Positions 51,801 through 64,000 of a stretch of DNA of 64,000 bases are shown here, in pieces. The position numbers and the translations under genes were made by a program. Each line of letters starts with the position of its first letter. Position 1 is the first letter of the stretch. The notes beneath the pieces were generated by a model. It was not told where the DNA came from and made no database searches. It saw nothing but the letters and a program-made list of their open reading frames with translations. Source of the DNA: Dirofilaria immitis (Eukaryota; Nematoda; Chromadorea; Rhabditida; Onchocercidae); assembly GCA_024305405.1 (NCBI GenBank), contig JAKNDB010000066.1, positions 372,001-436,000 on the forward strand. Reading direction: 5' to 3'.

Positions 51801-54800
51801 AAAAATGAAAGGAAATAAGCAAAATATAAATTTTAAATTTGAAAAAAAACAAAATAAAAAAAATGGCATTTTTTCTCTTTTTTTTGTCAAATCTTTCATA
51901 CATTAAAATATTTCACATTAAAATTAATAAACAAACTTTCATTCTCTTTTTTCCATTCTTTTTAATTTTTAAATTAAAATTTATTGTCATATTTTATTTA
52001 TGATAAAATTATCATTCATTGCTAGAAATATATAAAAATAATTATAATATTTTGATTTTAATTATATTTAAAATTTATTTTTTATTTTTCGAAAATGATC
52101 ATAATTGCATAATTGATTAAGTGATAATAATTTTATCATAAATTAAATATATCATTTTGTATATTCTTCAAATATATTAGGCTAAAATTTTAAAATTATC
52201 AATGTTCAAGTTGTCTTGCAAAATAATTAATCAAACTTTTTATCAATAATGTTAAAGAAATAATAAATTAATTATAATAAACTTAAATTACTCATTTATT
52301 CACAGTAATTATTTATTTAATAAATATTTAATACGCATTTTTGCGATAAAAATTTAATTGTATTATTAATTAATTATTATCATTTAGAATTATCATTTAA
52401 TAAAATTCTAAATGTAAATCAATATTTTAATCAAAAAAGATTTAATTGATTTATTGAAATTATTAATCTTTGATCTAGCATTGATTAGCTTATCATAGAA
52501 ATTAAAAATATTTACTTTTAAAATTCGTTGCAAAAATTACAGATGGATGTTTATGAAAATGCGAAATCGTTTCGTAGAGGTCGCATAAAACAAAATCAAT
52601 TACCAATTGGTATCATTCGTAAACATTTCAATAATCAGAACGAACGTTTGCTACATTTATTTGATAACGAAATGATAACTGATTTAAATATGAATACTTG
52701 GGAAGATACACAACGACGATTTAAACGACATATTACGAAAAATTTATTTCAAAATAATCATACTATTACAACTATCAAATCTAAAATAAATAATTTAAAT
52801 GAAAATGAATTATTTGCATCATCTAATAATGATAATCAATTTGTTACTGATATTGATAATAATGATATTATCAATTCTTTAACACTTATTTCTGCAACTG
52901 TAAATCCTACCACTGATATTAAAACAATTGTAAATATAAATGATACTACAATTACAACAGTATTAAGGAGTAAACGGATGGTAAGCCATTGAAATCTAAA
53001 AAAAAAAAATTTTTAAACTTAATAAATTTGAAAAATGAAAAAAACTATGATAGAACAATTTTGATTAGTTCATTTTATCATTCGATTATTTGATATAATT
53101 AATACTCTTATTTTTTATATTAGTAAATATAATAATTTAAATATTGCCATAGTTTCAAGTAAATTTTATATAATTAAAAATTTTTAATTAATAACTCTTT
53201 TTGATTTTAATTATTTGATATCAATTAATTTATTATAAAACTGTATATCGTTTTTAAGTATTATTATTATTATTATTATTGTTCATTTTTTATTTTTATA
53301 ATGCAATATGTATCGTTTATTTAATATTGATATAATCAATGATTATCAATTAATGATAATTTATATGTTAATGTTAACTATTAATTAAATCATAATGATT
53401 AAAGAAAAATAATTTAAATCAAAATTTAATCATTTATGTTAAATATTGAGGCAGAGATAATGCGATATGAAGCAATTGAAGCACATTGTAAATGTATCGG
53501 TAAATCAGAAATGGAATGTATTCGATTTGAATCAAAGCCACCATCTGATAATGCTCGATGTATCTGTACATATGATAATGAAATGAACATTGCTTGGCCA
53601 TGCTTTAATATATCGTTAGTATTATCAAATTAATTATCAGTAAATTAAAATATCTATATATATGTATTTAATTATCTATAATTAATACTTTTCATTATTA
53701 TATATATGCATATATGTATTTAAATTATGATGATAAAAAAATATAACTAATAAAATATTCATTTTCATTTAATACAGTTATCAATTAATTTATCAATATT
53801 TTGAATCATTTTAAATATTAAATTTTAATTTATTTTTTATTCATTAATTATCAATTAATCAATTTAGAATATGGTATCAAGAAGAATGTAATGCATGTTT
53901 TGAGGATGGTTTTTGTGAGCCAAAACAAGATCAGCAATTTCAAGCTGCTAATTGGCCTTGCTTATGTCGAAATCGTACCACTGAATCAGTAAGTTTTAAA
54001 GTTTTATTTTAAAGTTTTAATATTTTTTTCCAAATTTACTAACTTTAAATTTTAATTAAATGTTTCAATTCCTACTGTATGTTCTATCGTATTTAATTTT
54101 AAATTAAAAATACGGTAAATCTTTTAACACCTAATTAACTATGCTATCTTAAATATGCATTTTATTTGCGAATAATAATATCAGATAGTAAATATTATAT
54201 TTTAAAATAACAAATGTTGTAGTTAATGAATTTATAGTATCAGATGGATGAATTTATTAAACTTTTCATTAGATTCTCAAAATAGAATCATTTTGAATTT
54301 TATAAGAATGAAAACCTAACTAATAGTAAGATTGGATTATACATCGTACCACATGTATATCAATTGGTTACTTTTTCATTTCAATATCTTATCATTTTAA
54401 TTTAAAAAATATGATAATAGCTTATATACATAATTTCTAGAAGAAGATTCTAAAGTATCAAAAAAACTAAGAACTTTTTCCCGAAGAAAAATTTTCTTTA
54501 AAAACTTAACAGATATCTTCAAGGCTTTATTTAACTTTTCGTCCTATTTGATTATCAATTATTAATATTTAACTTTTCGTCCTATTTTATTACCAATTAC
54601 TAATTTTAATTTTCGGCGGGTAATTTTTCACGCTTTAATTAAAATTGATTTCCTTATGTTTTGCAATTTGATTATTTATTTATTTTTTTGCATAAAAGGT
54701 ATGTGTTATTAATATAAAATGAATGATAATTTGATAAGATAAAATTTTGACTTATTAGAATAATAAATCATTTAAAAGTTTATTAATCAAAAGATTTATA

Positions 54801-56144
54801 AAAAAGATGAAAGATTTATTATTAATTAAAATATCATTTCCAGTATTTAAGAAATCATAATTATTATATTAATATAATATTTTAAATTATAATATCATTT
54901 CAAATATTCATGTCATATAATTTATTACATTATGGTTATTATGATATATATTATAAATATTCAGGAAAGATAATTATAATATTTTAATATCATTTCATGT
55001 AATTAAGTAATACAAACATTATTTTGCAATAGTTATTTCTGAATATCCAAATATGCATGCTTATAAATATATATATATACAGGAATTATTAATTGATTAA
55101 TTAAATTATAAATTAGAATTAAAATATGTATGCGTAATGATTCAGAAGAAAAAAAAGCATAAGTTGATTGAAATAAACTTTTATCATATCTAAAGAATGA
55201 TAAAATAGGGAAAAGTTATTAATATTATTATCAGAGCATAGTAATTATTCAAATTTTTCGATCCAATGACTTTACTAAGTAATAGATAACCTAAAATAGA
55301 ATAATGGATTTCAAAAAAAAAAGTATCAAATTGAAAATAGTGGAAGTTTTAAAACTTTCACTATTTTCCTAAATGTTTCTAAAAAAGCATTTAGAGTTAA
55401 TCGTTTAATCTTTTTACTGGATTAAAAATATTCCTATTTAAAATTCGAGAATTTAAAAACCAAAAAAAAAGAAATATTGAAGAAAATCATCAATCAGAAA
55501 ATTACTATTAAAAATGTCTTCAAGATTTTTTATTTTAATGAAATTCAAAATTTTATTTCTTATCATACGAATAATACAATTAATTGTTATCGAATGAAAT
55601 AATGCATGTGAAATTTTTCCTGTCCGGTAAACCGGATTACAATAGACTATCGGATCGGTTTCCTTTTAAATTTATTTATAAATAATAATAACAAATTTCA
55701 TCCTAATATTTACTAAATATTAAGTATAACTAAAATCTACCATTTTCGTATGCAATTTCTCACTTTGATTTAAAAATTTTTCAAAACTATTATTTTCTAT
55801 TTTTTATTAAAATTAAAATAAGAAAGAAGCAAACAAATCAATTGTAAATACAAATATAAAGTGTAAATTTGAATTTTTTTCTAAATAAAATAAAAGGTTA
55901 AAGGTTAAAGATGGAATAATTGCTTTTTAAAGGTAAATTTAATATGTGTAATTTTCGGGAAAACAAAAAAACGAATTTGTTTTTATTTATCGAAAATATT
56001 TTCCATCAAGTTGTATATAAACTTTGCTAGTTGTATGTTAGCCCAACTTCATTCTCCTCAAGAACCCGCATTGTATTCGAACGTTAAACAATGTGAGGCA
56101 ATTATGGATCATGAAATTATTTCCATCAACAACAATCGAAAAAT

Positions 56145-56176
<32 letters not shown>

Positions 56177-59100
56177 ACACCACCAAAACAATCAGCACGT
56201 GTTACTGCACCAGAAACTGTCAAAGCAATGGGTTTTACAGTAAGATTTTTCGATGTTTAGTTTTATTAATAATAATCTAAATTAATAGTTTATAATTAAG
56301 TATCATTTTAATGAATTGCTTAAATTGGATTGTTCAAATACTAATGAGACAAATAATTTGTTTTTAGTCTATCCTAAAATTCTGATATCATCATATGCGA
56401 ACTATGATATCATTGTAACTTTGATATTACTAGACTAGAATTATGATATCATCATATGCGAACTATGATATCATTGTAACTTTGATATTACTAGACTAGA
56501 ATTATGATATCATCATATGCGAACTATGATATCATTGTAACTTTGATATTACTAGACTAGAATTATGATATCATCATATGCGAACTATGATATCATTGTA
56601 ACTTTGATATTACTAGACTAGAATTATGATATCATCATATGCGAACTATGATATCATTGTGACTTTGATATCATTATGGAAGAATTTTACTATCATCAAT
56701 TATCATTACCAAAACTGGTAAGATTATGCAATAATGATCGGTATTGTAGCTTAGCTTGAAACTTTAAGTATAAAGTAACTTTAAACAAATCAATATACTG
56801 ATATAATGATAGCAAACAAATATATAAAATATAGAAAGTTATACATTCATTTCTTTTTTCCAAATTCAAAAATCTCATATCATTTAAATTTAAAGGGTAT
56901 GACAGATGGTGTAGCTATGTTGACACGTGCTAAAGAAAATTTGATTTTTACAATGAGCGCCTTATCAGAAGTTCAACGAATTGCTTTATCACAATCTAAA
57001 CGAGAATTTATTGAAATGTGCTCATTTGATGGAAAAGAATGTGATATTGGTAGTAATATTTGAAACTTTTTATTAATTACACTTTTTAAAAAACTTTAAA
57101 AATTATTATTTTAATATTTTTTTAAAAAATTATTATTAAAATAATAATTTTTTATTTTCTTTCTTTTAATAATATTCAATTAAATATATATCTTTACATA
57201 TGATTACACTTAAAAGCGTTTATAATTAATATCAAGAAAGGTCAAACTTCTTTAATTCTATTAATTTTGATTTTGATTATTTACTATCAAACAATATACA
57301 AACTTTTCAATGAAATGGCTGAAACTCTATCTTACTAACGAAACAAGTTCAAATATATTTTAGTAAATAAGCACCACTACAATATTACTTAAAGCTTATA
57401 ACCGATATCAAAAAAGGTTAAAGTTCTTTAACTCTATTGATATTTGATCATTGGATGAAATACCTAGCAAAAGGTCAAATAGAAATAATTATTATCAATC
57501 AAAAATAATTTTAAAAAATCAAAAATACAAATAGGTATATTTATTCATTCAAGGAAATTATAAAAGTCGATTAAAACAGGGCTAAAAATTACAGATACTG
57601 ATTTCAAACTACATGTTGATCCAGAATTCGGGAATTGTTATACATTTAATTGGGATATAAATAATAATCATACAAGTAGTAAAGCTGGTCCAATGTATGG
57701 TTAGTAATAAATATTATTCTATTATTATTGATATCTATTAATGTAAACATTTTTTAATTTTTATTGTCATATAAAATCAATTTTTTTGATATATCATTTT
57801 AGTTTTAATAATAATAATTACAGGAATTCGATTATTATTATTTGTAAATATATCCGATTATATGGCAACATCCGAAGCTTCAGGAATACGATTAGCGGTA
57901 CATAGTCCAACAGATTTTCCATTTCCGGATACATTTGGTTATAGTGCACCTGTTGGTTTTGCTTCATCATTTGGCTTGAAAAAGTTAGTTTAATGATATA
58001 TTTTAATTTAATTTTTATGCAAAAATTTCTATATTATTATCAATTGATAAAAGTTTTTCTTTTTTTTTCTTGAAAAATTTGAAATTTCATATCTAAAAAA
58101 AAGCATAAAAAGTTTGTGCTAATATTATAGCATGTCGTACAAAGATTATCAGCACCATATGGTGATTGTCAACGAGAGAAAAAATGAATTCAAGTGTTTA
58201 CATTTATGGTGATTATGATTATAATCCGGAAGTAAGCTTAACTATGTATATCCTAATATTATCAATTTTATCATAGCAAACATTTCATTTCTATTTTTTT
58301 GTTAATTAATATTTTTTTGTTTAAAAAAAAGATATCAATCAATAACATACTTTTTATCATAGAAATAATGATTACTTGTTATTTTTGCAATTTATTTTTA
58401 TCATAAACTATCAGGGATGTCATAGAAGTTGTTTTCAAAATGCATTACTTGATAAATGCGGTTGCGGTGATCCACGTTTTCCGGTACCAAAAGGACGAAC
58501 ACATTGTTCCGCTTTTAATGCTACAGCAAGTAAATTATTACATTTAAATTATTTCAAATTAATATAATTATTTTTTAGAAAAAAGAAAAACTTATTCAAA
58601 ATACTTACCTTTTCAATATTCGATTTAATATTTATAATCAAATTTGATAATTTAATTCTGATTAAATCATATGGTATCAATGATATCAATGATAATTTCA
58701 TCTAATAGATATTATATTAAATTAAAAATTAAATTTAAATCTTTTTTCAATTTTAAATTTAATTTGATTTTAATTATTTATAGGAGGTTGTTTGGAACGA
58801 GCAATCGATGAAATTGGTGATTTTCATTATATCACAGATAATTTAAAAGATTGTCAATGTAAACAATCATGCGAACAAGAAGTTTACAGTGTGACATTTT
58901 CCGCATCAAAATGGCCATCTGCTGCTAGCGATGTTTGCATTTTGCTTTTTTTTTTTATAATAATAAATTTTTATTGTTTATTATTTACTTTAAAATGCTA
59001 AAAATTGATAGGTCAAATTTTTGACACAATTTTTGCACTATTAAATAGTTAAATTTAGGCCTTTTTAGATGTAAATCATTTAAGCCAAAAGATTCTATCG

Positions 59101-60904
59101 TATTTATTTAAACTGATTTTATCATTTATCATTATCATTATCAAGCATGTCTTTTAATGCCTTTTCATTTAACAATTCTTTTTATTATAATAACAATTAA
59201 ATTAATTTGCATATGATATGCATTATAATACATTTTATCCTCTTAATTCATAATTCATTGAAAATTATGATTAATTATCAAACATTTGTTATCATTATCA
59301 CTATTATTAAACGATCATTTCAGGTAAATTTTAATTTTATACATTTTGAAATTTAATAAAATTTCAAAAAGTTTGGTTAACTTATTTCTTTTTGATATTA
59401 ATCATTTTATTTACTCAACAAGCTATCCTTTTGCATTATTTAATTATTATTATTAACAAGAAGAAAAAAAAATATATATATATATCCAATCATTTTATGA
59501 TTTCCAGCTACGACAAACGGTAAACTTTATTTTTAATTAATTAATTAATTATTTAATTTCTTTTTATGATTAAACTATTAATGCATGTATGTGATGGTGT
59601 GTTATACAAAGCTGATGATGGATTATATAAATAATATAGTGATTATGAATTTTTAGAGATATTCTGATTAGTTTATAACTAATAGATTAATTGATTAATC
59701 GTTTTTTTTATTTCCATATTTCAATATTTCATTTTTTAGTATTTAATTTATTATTTATTTATTAATTTATTAATTTTTAAATTTACAATTTTTTTTCTTT
59801 CGTTTTTTTTGAATTTTTGCATATGCCGCATGTTTTATTAATTATTCGATATTTTATATTTTATATTGATAAATCATTTCCAATATATAAATTTTAGCTT
59901 GGAAATTGTGATCCAAGTATGAATGATGAAGAATGCAGAAAATTTTATACTGAAAATGCTGCAATGGTTGAAGTTTATTATGAGCAATTAAACTATGAAC
60001 TTTTAAAAGAATCTGAAGCATATGGTGTTAGTTTAATGAATAATTAAACTTTTATAATATATATTACTAATTAAACAAATGCAAATTTTCGTTATCATTT
60101 TAATTATCATAGTGATCAAAGTGATATACGATTTATTAAATAATTTATTTTAAATGATTTAAGCTAATATATTTAATTGATTGTTGACAAGCACATAGGA
60201 AGATTTTGACAAAAATCTATTAATAAGTTTGTAAATACGTAATATACATATTATATGATATGATATGATATGAGAAATAAAATTAATTAAAATGATAATT
60301 TTAGCTTGTCAATTTATTGGCTGATGTTGGCGGACATCTTGGCTTATGGATGGGTATGTTTAAAATTCATTTACATTTAAATTTATATTTTACTAATTTT
60401 GATATCACTAAAATTAGTAATTTTATTAGCAATTAATTTTGAAAGGTTGAAAATTTATAGCAAATCAAAATTGATAATAAAACATTTCAAAAGAAGAAAA
60501 AAGCTAAATAATATCATATTACATCATATCATATCATATCATAGTATAGAAAAGTTTAATATATTCAATAATAATATATAGTAATAATTAATTAATAATT
60601 CTTTCTTTGCTAGGCTAATAGTCCAAACACATATAATTAATAGATTGGTACTTTTTGTTTGCTAGGCTTTTTAAGAAATATTCAAATTAATGTTATAGTA
60701 ATCAACTTATCCTAATATTAAACATTTAATTTTAGTTACTAAGTGGGAGATTAACATAAGATTATCATTTCAGGCTTTAGCGTTATAACAATAATTGAAT
60801 GTGCAGTATTATTCATTGACCTTGTGACACTATGCTGTAATAAGTTAAAAGAGAAAGAAGAATTTAAAAAACCAAAGAAAGAAAACAACAACAACAGCAA
60901 CAGC

Positions 60905-60950
<46 letters not shown>

Positions 60951-61024
60951 GCAACAACAACATGGCGAACAACAATATGGCGAAATTATTGGACAAAAAG
61001 TTTTGCAAAAAAATGGAAAAATGA
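48802..61024 (+). CDS. Degenerin/ENaC sodium channel subunit, UNC-8/DEG-1 type
   Basis: Exons: 48802-49039, 51055-51437, 51588-51685, 52543-52980, 53451-53614, 53868-53988, 56031-56239, 56896-57049, 57595-57699, 57824-57983, 58131-58231, 58415-58529, 58784-58932, 59898-60026, 60305-60353, 60774-61024; about 950 residues. It forms non-voltage-gated sodium channels in neurons or muscle, often mechanosensitive. The N-terminus is His/Gln/Ser-rich. NTTAHGV carries the gating His-Gly pair, followed by TM1 ([19 protein letters not shown]) and [12 protein letters not shown]. The large extracellular loop has many Cys, a Thr-rich linker, [31 protein letters not shown] and CGCGDPRFP. The pre-TM2 part [20 protein letters not shown] leads to [11 protein letters not shown], the selectivity-filter region, and TM2 ([19 protein letters not shown]). 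Orthologue choice within the degenerins is not settled. Six frame breaks are described in findings. The tail may extend to 61113 in another frame. Confidence 0.92.
50195..50450. repeat. Minisatellite of about 24 bp in degenerin intron 1
   Basis: Roughly eleven units of TTTTGATTTTAATTATTATA plus TCAT, ATTA or TCATG variants. The repeat makes two overlapping open frames (ISCLILII and FDFNYYI repeats) that are not genes. Confidence 0.9.
50507..50534. repeat. (AT)n microsatellite
   Basis: About thirteen AT dinucleotides followed by GAGATAGATA-like sequence, in intron 1 of the degenerin gene. Confidence 0.9.
56370..56680. repeat. 61-bp minisatellite built on paired palindromes, in degenerin intron 7
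   Basis: About five units with exact 61-bp spacing (CATATGCG at 56392, 56453, 56514 and onward) and almost no divergence. Each unit carries two perfect 10-bp palindromes ATGATATCAT whose starts are 22 bases apart, separated by CATATGCGAACT. Nine perfect copies were counted, for example at 56404, 56443 and 56465. Confidence 0.95.
60881..60962 (+). repeat. Coding (CAA)n tract in the last degenerin exon
   Basis: CAA/AAC repeat with a few AGC interruptions. In the uncorrected frame it encodes poly-Asn with Ser. In the frame one base over it encodes poly-Gln. See findings. Confidence 0.9.
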
Positions 61025-61126
61025 ACAATTTATCGAATATTGCGATACGAAAGCAGTTCGAGTGTGATAATTATAAGTTAAATAATTCATTTCTAATCAT
61101 TAAATCACATTAATAATGGTGATAAT

Positions 61127-61275
61127 AACCAGTAACAATAGTGATAATAATAACAATAATAATAATAATAATAATAATAATAGTAATAATAGTAATAATA
61201 ATAATAATAATAATAATGATAATAATGATAATGATAATAATGATAATGATAATAATAATAAAATGATGATAATAA
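61127..61275. repeat. Compound (AAT)n/(GAT)n microsatellite
   Basis: AAT triplets interspersed with GAT and AGT, just 3' of the degenerin stop. If the tail extends in the alternative frame, this tract lies in the 3' UTR. Confidence 0.9.
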
Positions 61276-62173
61276 TAATAATTATGATACTGATGAGATA
61301 TTGATGATTTTAATTGATTATGAAAAATGTATTATTAATTGCAATTATTAAAAAATTCAACAAAATTAAATTAATTGAAATGGACCTCTTTTTCTGATTC
61401 GTCTAAAATTTGTTAAAAATTATTTTTATCAATTAATCAATTACTTTTATTTTAATTAATATATTATGAATTTTTGAAAAAATTTGCACCTCAAAATATT
61501 CATTCATTTTATAATCGATTTAAGATATCAAAAGTTTAAAAGATATTTATTATGCATAGATAGAATTATAAATAAATTGAATTGAATAAATGATATATCT
61601 AAAAAACGATAGGAATACTTTTAAAATGATTTATTTAAGTGATAAATTTGGGAAACTTCTGGATGAATTTAAAACTTATAATTTAAAAACCATATGATTG
61701 AAAAAAAAAGGAATGCATTTTATTCCGCCTTATCTAAACGGCAAGTTTGAAAAACTTTCGAAAAAGTTTAAAAATTATAATTAGAAATTTTAGAAAAATG
61801 CAAAAATATATTACTCAAATTTATGAATATAATGAAAATAACCAACATTAATGTATAATAGATTTTATTTATAATTCAAAATTTGCATAAATAATTTTTT
61901 TGAACTTTAAAAATAACCTAAATTAAGCATATTCTTTTTCATAATTATTATTCCGAAAACTATTTTTATCTGATTAAAAATTATTTCTTATCATCTGTTA
62001 ATTGTTGTATATTTGTTAAGCTGATCTCATTCAATACATCATTTTTGTTGTCAATTTGTTGCACAACATTATCATGGAAATAAATGCTACATTTGGAAAA
62101 TTTGTATATTTATTTGAAACATATAAATAAATCAATTAAAACTAATCAATAAATAAATTAATAATCCATTTCA

Positions 62174-62361
<188 letters not shown>

Positions 62362-64000
62362 TATCTTAATGATTCATATATTTATAAAGATGATGAATTT
62401 ATATGTTCAATAATAATTAATTAAAGTTGGAAAAGTTGGAAAATTTTCATTATCATTTTAATATTACTAAAAAATTAAACTTTTAGAGTGGAAACAAAAA
62501 AATATATTATTAATTTTTCGAAAATTCTCGACATATATAATTTAATTGGAAAGCAATTTAATCATTCATAAATCCAATTTCTCGAATGCAATTTCAATAA
62601 ACTAATCATTTCACATGAATGATATGAAAATGCTTGTTTGAAGTGTCTATCTTTCAAAAAAACTTTTTACTCAATGAATGAATATTTCTAATATAATATA
62701 ATTTGAGTATTTCTCGACCATTAAGCTAAAAGTAATTTCATACTATCTGTCTAATCAATATGTTATATTTCAATGTGACATTAATATAAATTGATGATTT
62801 AAATTTTAAATCCATTTAGGCTCAAATATAATATTTATAAAAAATTAAAGCTATGATAATTTATTCGTATAATATTTTAAGTTTAAAGGTGTCAAAAAGA
62901 GAATATTATTGTTTTAATGAAATATCTAATAATTATTGATTTCCTATATTATATCTTGTTATCTTTGATAGTTAAATAAGACAACAAAGCAAAATAAATA
63001 TATATCTTCTCGTCACACCTTATCAATATCAAATAACAAGTAACAATTCCAAGGTTATTGTAACATTCGATGAATGTATGATAACAATAAGATACGATGA
63101 TATCATTTTCATTTTCTTTGCTTCTCTCAAAATTTTATAATGTATTTTATTATTATCTTTTTTTTTTGTTAAATTTCAATTTAAAAGAATAAAATTTTTT
63201 TCTTCCATTTTTATTTCTTTCATTGCAAAAGAAAAAAAAAGAAAAAAAAGGAAATTTTTAAACTAAAAATTAATTCGCAATGAGTGTATTTTAAAAGTAT
63301 TCTGATAATTTAATGATAATTTATTCAAATTATCATTAAATTATCCAAATAAATCAAATATTATTCATAAAAGTTAATATTTTAAATTTTTAAAAATAAA
63401 AACAAAAACTTTTTTTTTTAAATTATAAGAAAAAATAATAAAATAAAATTATTCAATTTGATCAATGAAAATCTAAGAAAGCAATAATAGTCTATGGGAT
63501 GATAATTAAATTTTAATCGATTTATTCTAATTAAATTCAAATTTTGCTATCCATTTTATTGATATGAAATAGAATTATGGATAGTAAATATTTGACATTT
63601 GTTGACTCATATATACTATCCAACAAAATATAACATGTATCGATTAAATTGATTGAATTCAATGAAACAACAACAACAACAACAACAACAATAGCAATTC
63701 TTCGTCATTTTCTTCTACTCTTCTTCTATTCTGCGTTATTTTATGAATCTTTGAATTTGTTTTTTTTTTTTTTTTTATTATCAAAATTTCTACTTCATTA
63801 TGATTAAAAATTGATAATGATAAATGATAAATTCTCTTTTTTTTTTAGAAATTAAAAATATCAGACGTTTTTTTTGAATTTAATTAATACATATATTTTG
63901 AGTTCAATGAACTTTTAATAGATAAAAATTTTAAAAAATTGACGTATTTTATTCAATATGCTATTAATGTCAATTTCACAGCATATTAAATGACATCATG

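Overview
This window reads as nuclear DNA of a nematode, most likely a filarial or related spirurid worm. It is strongly AT-rich, genes are split into many short exons with ordinary GT-AG introns, several start codons lie just downstream of a splice-acceptor-like site (as in trans-spliced nematode genes), and one gene is a nematode-type degenerin channel. I see no bacterial operon, phage, CRISPR array, rRNA or tRNA. The species assignment is inference.

Layout: (1) 1-896, + strand: the last four exons of a Nup107-like nucleoporin. (2) about 1485-6846, - strand: a long coiled-coil protein with a C-terminal membrane anchor, not identified. (3) 12960-23948, + strand: the SKI2 RNA helicase of the cytoplasmic exosome cofactor complex, 26 exons, with a doubtful N-terminal exon near 12093. 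(4) 26579-27273, - strand: an 81-residue single-pass membrane protein in three exons, not identified. (5) 30352-36038, - strand: the alpha subunit of Rab geranylgeranyltransferase, 12 exons, complete. (6) 48802-61024, + strand: a degenerin (DEG/ENaC) sodium channel of the UNC-8/DEG-1 type, 16 exons. Between them lie long AT-rich intergenic stretches, including one of about 12.7 kb between the divergent RabGGTase and degenerin genes, with microsatellites and several minisatellites.

The genes do not form a pathway. They are separate housekeeping functions (nuclear pore, mRNA decay, Rab prenylation) plus one neuronal or muscle channel.

The most important observation concerns sequence quality or biology. 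The three recognisable long genes carry about 16 reading-frame breaks inside conserved exons. Nearly all are explained by one missing base, most of them in a short homopolymer, and putting that base back also restores the exon phases across the neighbouring introns. The likeliest cause is an assembly with homopolymer under-calling, so automatic gene prediction here would wrongly truncate these genes. Other points worth a second look are two short tandem duplications that copy a splice site, minisatellites built around perfect palindromes, a perfect RFX X-box motif upstream of the coiled-coil gene, a GC-AG intron in SKI2, and a CAA repeat whose reading frame decides whether the channel tail is poly-Asn or poly-Gln. 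I did not find convincing evidence of a wholly new biological system.
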